Below are positions 1-13,917 of a stretch of DNA of 64,000 nt, one piece after another (the stretch's first letter is position 1; each line of letters opens with the position of its first letter). The stretch comes from Lineus longissimus (Eukaryota > Nemertea > Pilidiophora > Heteronemertea > Lineidae), in contig NC_088309.1 of the NCBI RefSeq assembly GCF_910592395.1, positions 1,864,501 through 1,928,500 on the forward strand. Reading direction: 5' to 3'. Made by a program: the position numbers and the translations under genes. The notes under the pieces were generated by a model. It was not told the DNA's origin, ran no database searches, and was given only the letters and a program-made list of their open reading frames with translations.

Positions 1-1118
1 ACACTCTAAGCGCTGAACCGTCAAGGCTTTCATGCTGACATGGAGATTTTATTCGCCTCTTATATGCGGTATGCAAACGAGCGCGCCGCAATTGAGACAA
101 GGTCGCGCAGGTGGCAAAGTGATTTGCCGAAATAGTTCCAAGTAATTGTATATTTCGATAGTTGTTCAGTTTTTTCTCAACATATCGTATTTATATACCT
201 CAGTGATATAAAAGATTATCTTTGCAGTTGATTTAACGTTTGAATGGCCTTTTTTGAAAGTTTTTAGAAATCGAAGTCAGCAGGGTCAGAGTCAATCAAA
301 AAATAGTTTTGAAAGTCTGTGGCAGGGTCAAAAGTAATAGTTGTTGGCGCCGATGATGTCAGCAATATGTCGGATTTCCGCCCCACCCGTGAGATTTGCT
401 CTCGTCACGTCATGGGCACATTGAACTGCTAGTGAACCATGCTGAATATGTACCGGCTACCGCCATCTCCATCATCACCGACGATATGTGCCGGTGCCGG
501 TTGTGCGAAGTCGTTTCAATGAAAAAGACGCACGCCACTGCCGTACCGGTACCTAAGAAAACTTGCCTTTTCAGGCAAATTTGCGATGATCGAAACAATA
601 CATCTACCTCATAGTTCATGTATTCTCATATGACAAACCCAGTGGACACATAACCTGAACTAACATGCAGCGATCAGGAAAACTTGGTGACTACTGACTA
701 TTGGAGTCGATAGGTGTTAGAAGTAGGAACTAGATGTATTTGGACCAACATTGAATATAGGTCAACTACCGGCGTACCCCTTTAAACATCCAGGCACCAG
801 TGGTTTTCGATATCCTCCGCCTCTCATAATGACGAAGGAGTATAAAAAGCCTGAAACCCAGGATACGCTTTCACTGATTTTAATTCAGTGGAAATTTCAC
901 GGTCCGACACTAATACTTTTTAGCCACAATGCATCCTCGAATATAGCAGCTGCCGATTCGAACCATCCTCGGTAGTACTCGAACGCCCGAAATGAGTATG
1001 TGCTACAGTTTGAAAAGTTTGGGTGCGGGATATAATAATGATGATAATGAAAATTTAGACATCTGTACATGGATGATTAGATAACAAGATAAGGAGGAAG
1101 AAAAAAAGAGAAAACAGC

Positions 1119-1193
1119 GGCAGATTCACCGGGAGTCGAACCCATGACCAGCCGATCCACAGTCAAACACTCTAAGCGCTGAACCGTCAAGGC
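1119..1193 (-). repeat. tRNA-like (SINE-type) segment repeated in every satellite unit
   Basis: Read on the minus strand, this 75-nt segment has a perfect Pol III box B (GGTTCGACTCC), a T-arm-like GGG/CCC stem round a 7-nt TTCGACT loop, and an anticodon-arm-like stem round the loop CTGTGGA (GTG in anticodon position, His-like). The D-arm/box A part (TGACGGTTCAGCG) is recognisable but degenerate, and the acceptor stem does not pair well. It is therefore tRNA-derived and not an intact tRNA gene. Equivalent copies lie at 2276-2350, 3441-3515, 4607-4681, 5764-5838, 6920-6994, 8085-8159, 9242-9316, 10399-10473, 11556-11630, 12713-12787 and 13870-13944. A truncated one sits at 1-27. The copy at 9242 carries two substitutions (ACCAGG and CATGGCC). 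Confidence 0.75.
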
Positions 1194-4100
1194 TTTCATG
1201 CTGACATGGAGATTTTATTCGCCTCTTATGCAAACGAGCGCGCCGCAATTGAGACAAGGTCACGCAGGTGGCAAAGTGATTTGCCGAAATAGTTCCAAGT
1301 AATCGTATATTTCGATAGTTGTTCAGATTTTTCTCAACATATCGTATTTATATACCTCAGTGATATAAAAGATTATCTTTGCAGTTGATTTAACGTTTGA
1401 ATGGTCTTTTTTGAAAGTTTTTAGAAATCGAAGTCAGCAGGGTCAGAGTCAATCAAAAAATAGTTTTGAAAGTCTGTGGCAGGGTCAAAAGTAATAGTTG
1501 TTGGCGCCGATGATGTCAGCAATATGTCGGATTTCCGCCCCACCCGTGAGATTTGCTCTTGTCACGTCATGGGCATATTGAACTGCTAGTGAACCATGCT
1601 GAATATGTACCGGCTACCGCTATCTCCATCATCACCGACGATATGTGCCGGTGCCGGTTGTGCGAAGTCGTTTCAATGAAAAAGACGCACGCCACTGCAG
1701 TACCGGTACCTAAGAAAACTTGCCTTTTCAGGCAAATTTGCGATGATCGAAACAATACATCTACCTCATAGTTCATGTATTCTCATATGACAAACCCAGT
1801 GGACACATAACCTGAACTAACATGCAGCGATCGGGAAAACTTGGTGACTACTGACTATTGGAGTCGATAGGTGTTAGAAGTAGGAACTAGATGTATTTGG
1901 ACCAACATTGAATATAGGTCAACTACCGGCGTACCCTTTTAAACATCCAGGCACCAGTGGTTTTCGATATCCTCCGCCTCTCATAATGACGAAGGAGTAT
2001 AAAAAGCCTGAAACCCAGGATACGCTTTCACTGATTTTGATTCAGTGGAAATTTCACGGTCCGACACTAATACTTTTTAGCCACAATGCATCCTCGAATA
2101 TAGCAGCTGCCGATTCGAACCATCCTCGGTAGTACTCGAACGCCCGAAATGAGTATGTGCTACAGTTTGAAAAGTTTGGGTGCGGGATATAATAATGATG
2201 ATAATGAAAATTTAGACATCTGTACATGGATGATTAGATAACAAGATAAGGAGGAAGAAAAAAAGAGAAAACAGCGGCAGATTCACCGGGAGTCGAACCC
2301 ATGACCAGCCGATCCACAGTCAAACACTCTAAGCGCTAAACCGTCAAGGCTTTCATGCTGACATGGAGATTTTATTCGCCTCTTATATGTGGTATGCAAA
2401 CGAGCGCGCCGCAATTGCGACAAGGTCGCGCAGGTGGCAAAGTGATTCGCCGAAATAGTTCCAAGTAATCGTATATTTCGATAGTTGTTCAGATTTTTCT
2501 CAACATATCGTATTTATATACCTCAGTGATATAAAAGATTATCTTTGCAGTTGATTTAACGTTTGAATGGCCTTTTTTGAAAGTTTTTAGAAATCGAAGT
2601 CAGCAGGGTCAGAGTCAATCAAAAAATAGTTTTGAAAGTCTGTGGCAGGGTCAAAAGTAATAGTTGTTGGCGCCGATGATGTCAGCAATACGTCGGATTT
2701 CCGCCCCACCCGTGAGATTTGCTCTCGTCACGTCATGGGCATATTGAACTGCTAGTGAACCATGCTGAATATGTACCGGCTACCGCTATCTCCATCATCA
2801 CCGACGATATGTGCCGGTGCCGGTTGTGCGAAGTCGTTTCAATGAAAAAGACGTACGCCACTGCCGTACCGGTACCTAAGAAAACTTGCCTTTTCAGGCA
2901 AATTTGCGATGATCGAAACAATACATCTACCTCATAGTTCATGTATTTCATATGACAAACCCAGTGGACACATAACCTGAACTAACATGCAGCGATCGGG
3001 AAAACTTGGTGACTACTGACTATTGGAGTCGATAGGTGTTAGAAGTAGGAACTAGATGTATTTGGACCAACATTGAATATAGGTCAACTACCGGCGTACC
3101 CCTTTAAACATCCAGGCACCAGTGATTTTCGATATCATCCGCCTCTCATAATGACGAAGGAGTATAAAAAGCCTGAAACCCAGGATACGCTTTCACTGAT
3201 TTTGATTCAGTGGAAATTTCACGGTCCGACACTAATACTTTTTAGCCACAATGCATCCTCGAATATAGCAGCTGCCGATTCGAACCATCCTCGGTAGTAC
3301 TCGAACGCCCGAAATGAGTATGTGCTACAGTTTGAAAAGTTTGGGTGCGGGATATAATAACGATGATAATGAAAATTTAGACATCTGTACATGGATGATT
3401 AGATAACAAGATAAGGAGGAAGAAAAAAAGAGAAAACAGCGGCAGATTCACCGGGAGTCGAACCCATGACCAGCCGATCCACAGTCAAACACTCTAAGCG
3501 CTGAACCGTCAAGGCTTTCATGCTGACATGGAGATTTTATTCGCCTCTTATATGAGGTATGCAATCGAGTGCGCCGCAATTGCGACAAGGTCGCGCAGGT
3601 GTCAAAGTGATTTGCCGAAATAGTTCCAAATAATCGTATATTTCGATAGCTGTTCAGATTTTTCTCAACATATCGTATTTATATACCTCAGTGATATAAA
3701 AGATTATCTTTGCAGTTGATTTAACGTTTGAATGGCCTTTTTTGAAAGTTTTTAGAAATCGAAGTCAGCAGGGTCAGAGTCAATCAAAAAATAGTTTTGA
3801 AAGTCTGTGGCAGGGTCAAAAGTAATAGTTGTTGGCGCCGATGATGTCAGCAATACGTCGGATTTCCGCCCCACCCGTGAGATTTGCTCTCGTCACGTCA
3901 TGGGCATATTGAACTGCTAGTGAACCATGCTGAATATGTACCGGCTACCGCTATCTCCATCATCACCGACGATATGTGCCGGTGCCGGTTGTGCGAAGTC
4001 GTTTCAATGAAAAAGACGCACGCCACTGCCGTACCGGTACCTAAGAAAACTTGCCTTTTCAGGCAAATTTGCGATGATCGAAACAATACATCTACCTCAT

Positions 4101-7100
4101 AGTTCATGTATTCTCATATGACAAACCCAGTGGACACATAACCTGAACTAACATGCAGCGATCGGGAAAACTTGGTGACTACTGACTATTGGAGTCGATA
4201 GGTGTTAGAAGTAGGAACTAGATGTATTTGGACCAACATTGAATATAGGTCAACTACCGGCGTACCCCTTTAAACATCCAGGCACCAGTGGTTTTCGATA
4301 TCCTCCGCCTCTCATAATGACGAAGGAGTATAAAAAGCCTGAAACCCAGGATACGCTTTCACTGATTTTGATTCAGTGGAAATTTCACGGTCCGACACTA
4401 ATACTTTTTAGCCACAATGCATCCTCAAATATAGCAGCTGCCGATTCGAACCATCCTCGGTAGTACTCGAACGCCCGAAATGAGTATGTGCTACAGTTTG
4501 AAAAGTTTGGGTGCGGGATATAATAATGATGATAATGAAAATTTAGACATCTGTACATGGATGATTAGATAACAAGATAAGGAGGAAGAAAAAAAGAGAA
4601 AACAGCGGCAGATTCACCGGGAGTCGAACCCATGACCAGCCGATCCACAGTCAAACACTCTAAGCGCTGAACCGTCAAGGCTTTCATGCTGACATGGAGA
4701 TTTTATTCGCCTCTTATGCAAACGAGCACGCCGCAATTGAGACAAGGTCGCGCAGGTGGCAAAGTGATTTGCCAAAATAGTTCCAAGTAATCGTATATTT
4801 CGATAGTTGTTCAGATTTTTCTCAACATATCGTATTTATATACCTCAGTGATATAAAAGATTATCTTTGCAGTTGATTTAACGTTTGAATGGCCTTTTTT
4901 TAAAGTTTTTAGAAATCGAAGTCAGCAGGGTCAGAGTCAATCAAAAAATAGTTTTGAAAGTCTGTGGCAGGGTCAAAAGTAATAGTTGTTGGCGCCGATG
5001 ATGTCAGCAATATGTCGAATTTCCGCCCCACCCGTGAGATTTGCTCTCGTCACGTCATGGGCACATTGAACTGCTAGTGAACCATGCTGAATATGTACCG
5101 GCTACCGCTATCTCCATCATCACCGACGATATGTGCCGGTGCCGGTTGTGCGAAGTCGTTTCAATGAAAAAGACGCACGCCACTGCCGTACCGGTACCTA
5201 AGAAAACTTGCCTTTTCAGGCAAATTTGCGATGATCGAAACAATACATCTACCTCATAGTTCATGTATTCTCATATGACAAACCCAGTGGACACATAACC
5301 TGAACTAACATGCAGCGATCGGGAAAACTTGGTGACTACTGACTATTGGAGTCGATAGGTGTTAGAAGTAGGAACTAGATGTATTTGGACCAACATTGAA
5401 TATAGGTCAACTACCGGCGTACCCCTTTAAACATCCAGGCACCAGTGGTTTTCGATATCCTCCGCCTCTCATAATGACGAAGGAGTATAAAAAGCCTGAA
5501 ACCCAGGATACGCTTTCACTGATTTTGATTCAGTGGAAATTTCACGGTCCGACACTAATACTTTTTAGCCACAATGCATCCTCGAATATAGCAGCTGCCG
5601 ATTCGAACCATCCTCGGTAGTACTCGAACGCCCGAAATGAGTATGTGCTACAGTTTGAAAAGTTTGGGTGCGGGATATAATAATGATGATAATGAAAATT
5701 TAGACATTTGTACATGGATGATTAGATAACAAGATAAGGAGGAAGAAAAAAAGAGAAAACAGCGGCAGATTCACCGGGAGTCGAACCCATGACCAGCCGA
5801 TCCACAGTCAAACACTCTAAGCGCTGAACCGTCAAGGCTTTCATGCTGACATGGAGATTTTATTCGCCTCTTATGCAAACGAGCGCGCCGCAATTGAGAC
5901 AAAGTCGCGCAGGTGGCAAAGTGATTTGCCGAAATAGTTCCAAGTAATCGTATATTTCGATAGTTGTTCAGATTTTTCTCAACATATCGTATTTATATAC
6001 CTCAGTGATATAAAAGATTATCTTTGCAGTTGGTTTAACGTTTGAATGGCCTTTTTTGAAAGTTTTTAGAAATCGAAGTCAGCAGGGTCAGAGTCAATCA
6101 AAAAATAGTTTTGAAAGTCTGTGGCAGGGTCAAAAGTAATAGTTGTTGGCGCCGATGATGTCAGCAATATGTCGGATTTCCGCCCCACCCGTGAGATTTG
6201 CTCTTGTCACGTCATGGGCATATTGAACTGCTAGTGAACCATGCTGAATATGTACCGGCTACCGCTATCTCCATCATCACCGACGATATGTGCCGGTGCC
6301 GGTTGTGCGAAGTCGTTTCAATGAAAAAGACGCACGCCACTGCAGTACCGGTACCTAAGAAAACTTGCCTTTTCAGGCAAATTTGCGATGATCGAAACAA
6401 TACATCTACCTCATAGTTCATGTATTTCATATGACAAACCCAGTGGACACATAACCTGAACTAACATGCAGCGATCGGGAAAACTTGGTGACTACTGACT
6501 ATTGGAGTCGATAGGTGTTAGAAGTAGGAACTGGATGTATTTGGACCAACATTGAATATAGGTCAACTACCGGTGTACCCCTTTAAACATCCAGGCACCA
6601 GTGATTTTCGATATCATCCGCCTCTCATAATGACGAAGGAGTATAAAAAGCCTGAAACCCAGGATACGCTTTCACTGATTTTGATTCAGTGGAAATTTCA
6701 CGGTCCGACACAAATACTTTTTAGCCACAATGCATCCTCGAATATAGCAGCTGCCGATTCGAGCCATCCTCGGTAGTACTCGAACGCCCGAAATGAGTAT
6801 GTGCTACAGTTTGAAAAGTTTGGGTGCGGGATATAATAATGATGATAATGAAAATTTAGACATCTGTACATGGATGATTAGATAACAAGATAAGGAGGAA
6901 GAAAAAAAGAGAAAACAGCGGCAGATTCACCGGGAGTCGAACCCATGACCAGCCGATCCACAGTCAAACACTCTAAGCGCTGAACCGTCAAGGCTTTCAT
7001 GCTGACATGGAGATTTTATTCGCCTCTTATATGCGGTATGCAATCGAGTGCGCCGCAATTGCGACAAGGTCGCGCAGGTGTCAAAGTGATTTGCCAAAAT

Positions 7101-10100
7101 AGTTCCAAGTAATCGTATATTTCGATAGCTGTTCAGATTTTTCTCAACATATCGTATTTATATACCTCAGTGATATAAAAGATTATCTTTGCAGTTGATT
7201 TAACGTTTGAATGGCCTTTTTTGAAAGTTTTTAGAAATCGAAGTCAGCAGGGTCAGAGTCAATCAAAAAATAGTTTTGAAAGTCTGTGGCAGGGTCAAAA
7301 GTAATAGTTGTTGGCGCCGATGATGTCAGCAATATGTCGGATTTCCGCCCCACCCGTGAGATTTGCTCTCGTCACGTCATGGGCATATTGAACTGCTAGT
7401 GAACCATGCTGAATATGTACCGGCTACCGCTATCTCCATCATCACCGACGATATGTGCCGGTGCCGGTTGTGCGAAGTCGTTTCAATGAAAAAGACGCAC
7501 GCCACTGCCGTACCGGTACCTAAGAAAACTTGCCTTTTCAGGCAAATTTGCGATGATCGAAACAATACATCTACCTCATAGTTCATGTATTCTATATGAC
7601 AAACCCAGTGGACACATAACCTGAACTAACATGCAGCGATCGGGAAAACTTGGTGACTACTGACTATTGGAGTCGATAGGTGTTAGAAGTAGGAACTAGA
7701 TGTATTTGGACCAACATTGAATATAGGTCAACTACCGGCGTACCCCTTTAAACATCCAGGCACCAGTGGTTTTCGATATCCTCCGCCTCTCATAATGACG
7801 AAGGAGTATAAAAAGCCTGAAACCCAGGATACGCTTTCACTGATTTTGATTCAGTGGAAATTTCACGGTCCGACACTAATACTTTTCAGCCACAATGCAT
7901 CCTCGAATATAGCAGCTGCCGATTCGAACCATCCTCGGTAGTACTCGAACGCCCGAAATGAGTATGTGCTACAGTTTGAAAAGTTTGGGTGCGGGATATA
8001 ATAATGATGATAATGAAAATTTAGACATCTGTACATGGATGATTAGATAACAAGATAAGGAGGAAGAAAAAAAGAGAAAACAGCGGCAGATTCACCGGGA
8101 GTCGAACCCATGACCAGCCGATCCACAGTCAAACACTCTAAGCGCTGAACCGTCAAGGCTTTCATGCTGACATGGAGATTTTATTCGCCTCTTATGCAAA
8201 CGAGCACGCCGCAATTGAGACAAGGTCGCGCAGGTGGCAAAGTGATTTGCCGAAATAGTTCCAAGTAATCGTATATTTCGATAGTTGTTCAGATTTTTCT
8301 CAACATATCGTATTTATATACCTCAGTGATATAAAAGATTATCTTTGCAGTTGATTTAACGTTTGAATGGCCTTTTTTGAAAGTTTTTAGAAATCGAAGT
8401 CAGCAGGGTCAGAGTCAATCAAAAAATAGTTTTGAAAGTCTGTGGCAGGGTCAAAAGTAATAGTTGTTGGCGCCGATGATGTCAGCAATATGTCGGATTT
8501 CCGCCCCACCCGTGAGATTTGCTCTCGTCACGTCATGGGCATATTGAACTGCTAGTGAACCATGCTGAATATGTACCGGCTACCGCTATCTCCATCATCA
8601 CCGACGATATGTGCCGGTGCCGGTTGTGCGAAGTCGTTTCAATGAAAAAGACGCACGCCACTGCCGTACCGGTACCTAAGAAAACTTGCCTTTTCAGGCA
8701 AATTTGCGATGATCGAAACAATACATCTACCTCATAGTTCATGTATTCTCATATGACAAACCCAGTGGACACATAACCTGAACTAACATGCAGCGATCGG
8801 GAAAACTTGGTGACTACTGACTATTGGAGTCGATAGGTGTTAGAAGTAGGAACTAGATGTATTTGGACCAACATTGAATATAGGTCAACTACCGGCGTAC
8901 CCCTTTAAACATCCAGGCACCAGTGGTTTTCGATATCCTCCGCCTCTCATAATGACGAAGGAGTATAAAAAGCCTGAAACCCAGGATACGCTTTCACTGA
9001 TTTTGATTCAGTGGAAATTTCACGGTCCGACACTAATACTTTTTAGCCACAATGCATCCTCGAATATAGCAGCTGCCGATTCGAACCATCCTCGGTAGTA
9101 CTCGAACGCCCGAAATGAGTATGTGCTACAGTTTGAAAAGTTTGGGTGCGGGATATAATAATGATGATAATGAAAATTTAGACATCTGTACATGGATGAT
9201 TAGATAACAAGATAAGGAGGAAGAAAAAAAGAGAAAACAGCGGCAGATTCACCAGGAGTCGAACCCATGGCCAGCCGATCCACAGTCAAACACTCTAAGC
9301 GCTGAACCGTCAAGGCTTTCATGCTGACATGGAGATTTTATTCGCCTCTTATGCAAACGAGCGCGCCGCAATTGAGACAAGGTCGCGCAGGTGGCAAAGT
9401 GATTTGCCGAAATAGTTCCAAGTAATCGTATATTTCGATAGTTGTTCAGATTTTTCTCAACATATCGTATTTATATACCTCAGTGATATAAAAGATTATC
9501 TTTGCAGTTGATTTAACGTTTGAATGGCCTTTTTTGAAAGTTTTTAGAAATCGAAGTCAGCAGGGTCAGAGTCAATCAAAAAATAGTTTTGAAAGTCTGT
9601 GGCAGGGTCAAAAGTAATAGTTGTTGGCGCCGATGATGTCAGCAATATGTCGGATTTCCGCCCCACCCGTGAGATTTGCTCTCGTTACGTCATGGGCATA
9701 TTGAACTGCTAGTGAACCATGCTGAATATGTACCGGCTACCGCTATCTCCATCATCACCGACGATATGTGCCGGTGCCGGCTGTGCGAAGTCGTTTCAAT
9801 GAAAAAGACGCACGCCACTGCCGTACCGGTACCTAAGAAAACTTGCCTTTTCAGGCAAATTTGCGATGATCGAAACAATACATCTACCTCATAGTTCATG
9901 TATTCTCATATGACAAACCCAGTGGACACATAACCTGAACTGACATGCAGCGATCGGGAAAACTTGGTGACTACTGACTATTGGAGTCGATAGGTGTTAG
10001 AAGTAGGAACTAGATGTATTTGGACCAACATTGAATATAGGTCAACTACCGGCGTACCCCTTTAAACATCCAGGCACCAGTGGTTTTCGATATCCTCCGC

Positions 10101-13100
10101 CTCTCATAATGACGAAGGAGTATAAAAAGCCTGAAACCCAGGATACGCTTTCACTGATTTTGATTCAGTGGAAATTTCACGGTCCGACACTAATACTTTT
10201 TAGCCACAATGCATCCTCAAATATAGCAGCTGCCGATTCGAACCATCCTCGGTAGTACTCGAACGCCCGAAATGAGTATGTGCTACAGTTTGAAAAGTTT
10301 GGGTGCGGGATATAATAATGATGATAATGAAAATTTAGACATCTGTACATGGATGATTAGATAACAAGATAAGGAGGAAGAAAAAAAGAGAAAACAGCGG
10401 CAGATTCACCGGGAGTCGAACCCATGACCAGCCGATCCACAGTCAAACACTCTAAGCGCTGAACCGTCAAGGCTTTCATGCTGACATGGAGATTTTATTC
10501 GCCTCTTATGCAAACGAGCGCGCCGCAATTGAGACAAGGTCGCGCAGGTGGCAAAGTGATTTGCCGAAATAGTTCCAAGTAATCGTATATTTCGATAGTT
10601 GTTCAGATTTTTCTCAACATATCGTATTTATATACCTCAGTGATATAAAAGATTATCTTTGCAGTTGATTTAACGTTTGAATGGCCTTTTTTTAAAGTTT
10701 TTAGAAATCGAAGTCAGCAGGGTCAGAGTCAATCAAAAAATAGTTTTGAAAGTCTGTGGCAGGGTCAAAAGTAATAGTTGTTGGCGCCGATGATGTCAGC
10801 AATATGTCGGATTTCCGCCCCACCCGTGAGATTTGCTCTCGTCACGTCATGGGCACATTGAACTGCTCGTGAACCATGCTGAATATGTACCGGCTACCGC
10901 TATCTCCATCATCACCGACGATATGTGCCGGTGCCGGTTGTGCGAAGTCGTTTCAATGAAAAAGACGCACGCCACTGCCGTACCGGTACCTAAGAAAACT
11001 TGCCTTTTCAGGCAAATTTGCGATGATCGAAACAATACATCTACCTCATAGTTCATGTATTCTCATATGACAAACCCAGTGGACACATAACCTGAACTAA
11101 CATGCAGCGATCGGGAAAACTTGGTGACTACTGACTATTGGAGTCGATAGGTGTTAGAAGTAGGAACTAGATGTATTTGGACCAACATTGAATATAGGTC
11201 AACTACCGGCGTACCCCTTTAAACATCCAGGCACCAGTGGTTTTCGATATCCTCCGCCTCTCATAATGACGAAGGAGTATAAAAAGCCTGAAACCCAGGA
11301 TACGCTTTCACTGATTTTGATTCAGTGGAAATTTCACGGTCCGACACTAATACTTTTTAGCCACAATGCATCCTCGAATATAGCAGCTGCCGATTCGAAC
11401 CATCCTCGGTAGTACTCGAACGCCCGAAATGAGTATGTGCTACAGTTTGAAAAGTTTTGGTGCGGGATATAATAATGATGATAATGAAAATTTAGACATC
11501 TGTACATGGATGATTAGATAACAAGATAAGGAGGAAGAAAAAAAGAGAAAACAGCGGCAGATTCACCGGGAGTCGAACCCATGACCAGCCGATCCACAGT
11601 CAAACACTCTAAGCGCTGAACCGTCAAGGCTTTCATGCTGACATGGAGATTTTATTCGCCTCTTATGCAAACGAGCGCGCCGCAATTGAGACAAGGTCGC
11701 GCAGGTGGCAAAGTGATTTGCCGAAATAGTTCCAAGTAATCGTATATTTCGATAGTTGTTCAGATTTTTCTCAACATATCGTATTTATATACCTCAGTGA
11801 TATAAAAGATTATCTTTGCAGTTGATTTAACGTTTGAATGGCCTTTTTTTAAAGTTTTTAGAAATCGAAGTCAGCAGGGTCAGAGTCAATCAAAAAATAG
11901 TTTTGAAAGTCTGTGGCAGGGTCAAAAGTAATAGTTGTTGGCGCCGATGATGTCAGCAATATGTCGAATTTCCGCCCCACCCGTGAGATTTGCTCTCGTC
12001 ACGTCATGGGCACATTGAACTGCTAGTGAACCATGCTGAATATGTACCGGCTACCGCTATCTCCATCATCACCGACGATATGTGCCGGTGCCGGTTGTGC
12101 GAAGTCGTTTCAATGAAAAAGACGCACGCCACTGCCGTACCGGTACCTAAGAAAACTTGCCTTTTCAGGCAAATTTGCGATGATCGAAACAATACATCTA
12201 CCTCATAGTTCATGTATTCTCATATGACAAACCCAGTGGACACATAACCTGAACTAACATGCAGCGATCGGGAAAACTTGGTGACTACTGACTATTGGAG
12301 TCGATAGGTGTTAGAAGTAGGAACTAGATGTATTTGGACCAACATTGAATATAGGTCAACTACCGGCGTACCCCTTTAAACATCCAGGCACCAGTGGTTT
12401 TCGATATCCTCCGCCTCTCATAATGACGAAGGAGTATAAAAAGCCTGAAACCCAGGATACGCTTTCACTGATTTTGATTCAGTGGAAATTTCACGGTCCG
12501 ACACTAATACTTTTTAGCCACAATGCATCCTCAAATATAGCAGCTGCCGATTCGAACCATCCTCGGTAGTACTCGAACGCCCGAAATGAGTATGTGCTAC
12601 AGTTTGAAAAGTTTGGGTGCGGGATATAATAATGATGATAATGAAAATTTAGACATCTGTACATGGATGATTAGATAACAAGATAAGGAGGAAGAAAAAA
12701 AGAGAAAACAGCGGCAGATTCACCGGGAGTCGAACCCATGACCAGCCGATCCACAGTCAAACACTCTAAGCGCTGAACCGTCAAGGCTTTCATGCTGACA
12801 TGGAGATTTTATTCGCCTCTTATGCAAACGAGCGCGCCGCAATTGAGACAAGGTCGCGCAGGTGGCAAAGTGATTTGCCGAAATAGTTCCAAGTAATCGT
12901 ATATTTCGATAGTTGTTCAGATTTTTCTCAACATATCGTATTTATATACCTCAGTGATATAAAAGATTATCTTTGCAGTTGATTTAACGTTTGAATGGCC
13001 TTTTTTTAAAGTTTTTAGAAATCGAAGTCAGCAGGGTCAGAGTCAATCAAAAAATAGTTTTGAAAGTCTGTGGCAGGGTCAAAAGTAATAGTTGTTGGCG

Positions 13101-13917
13101 CCGATGATGTCAGCAATATGTCGGATTTCCGCCCCACCCGTGAGATTTGCTCTCGTCACGTCATGGGCACATTGAACTGCTAGTGAACCATGCTGAATAT
13201 GTACCGGCTACCGCTATCTCCATCATCACCGACGATATGTGCCGGTGCCGGTTGTGCGAAGTCGTTTCAATGAAAAAGACGCACGCCACTGCCGTACCGG
13301 TACCTAAGAAAACTTGCCTTTTCAGGCAAATTTGCGATGATCGAAACAATACATCTACCTCATAGTTCATGTATTCTCATATGACAAACCCAGTGGACAC
13401 ATAACCTGAACTAACATGCAGCGATCGGGAAAACTTGGTGACTACTGACTATTGGAGTCGATAGGTGTTAGAAGTAGGAACTAGATGTATTTGGACCAAC
13501 ATTGAATATAGGTCAACTACCGGCGTACCCCTTTAAACATCCAGGCACCAGTGGTTTTCGATATCCTCCGCCTCTCATAATGACGAAGGAGTATAAAAAG
13601 CCTGAACCCCAGGATACGCTTTCACTGATTTTGATTCAGTGGAAATTTCACGGTCCGACACTAATACTTTTTAGCCACAATGCATCCTCGAATATAGCAG
13701 CTGCCGATTCGAACCATCCTCGGTAGTACTCGAACGCCCGAAATGAGTATGTGCTACAGTTTGAAAAGTTTTGGTGCGGGATATAATAATGATGATAATG
13801 AAAATTTAGACATTTGTACATGGATGATTAGATAACAAGATAAGGAGGAAGAAAAAAAGAGAAAACAGCGGCAGATTCACCGGGAGTCGAACCCATGACC
13901 AGCCGATCCACAGTCAA

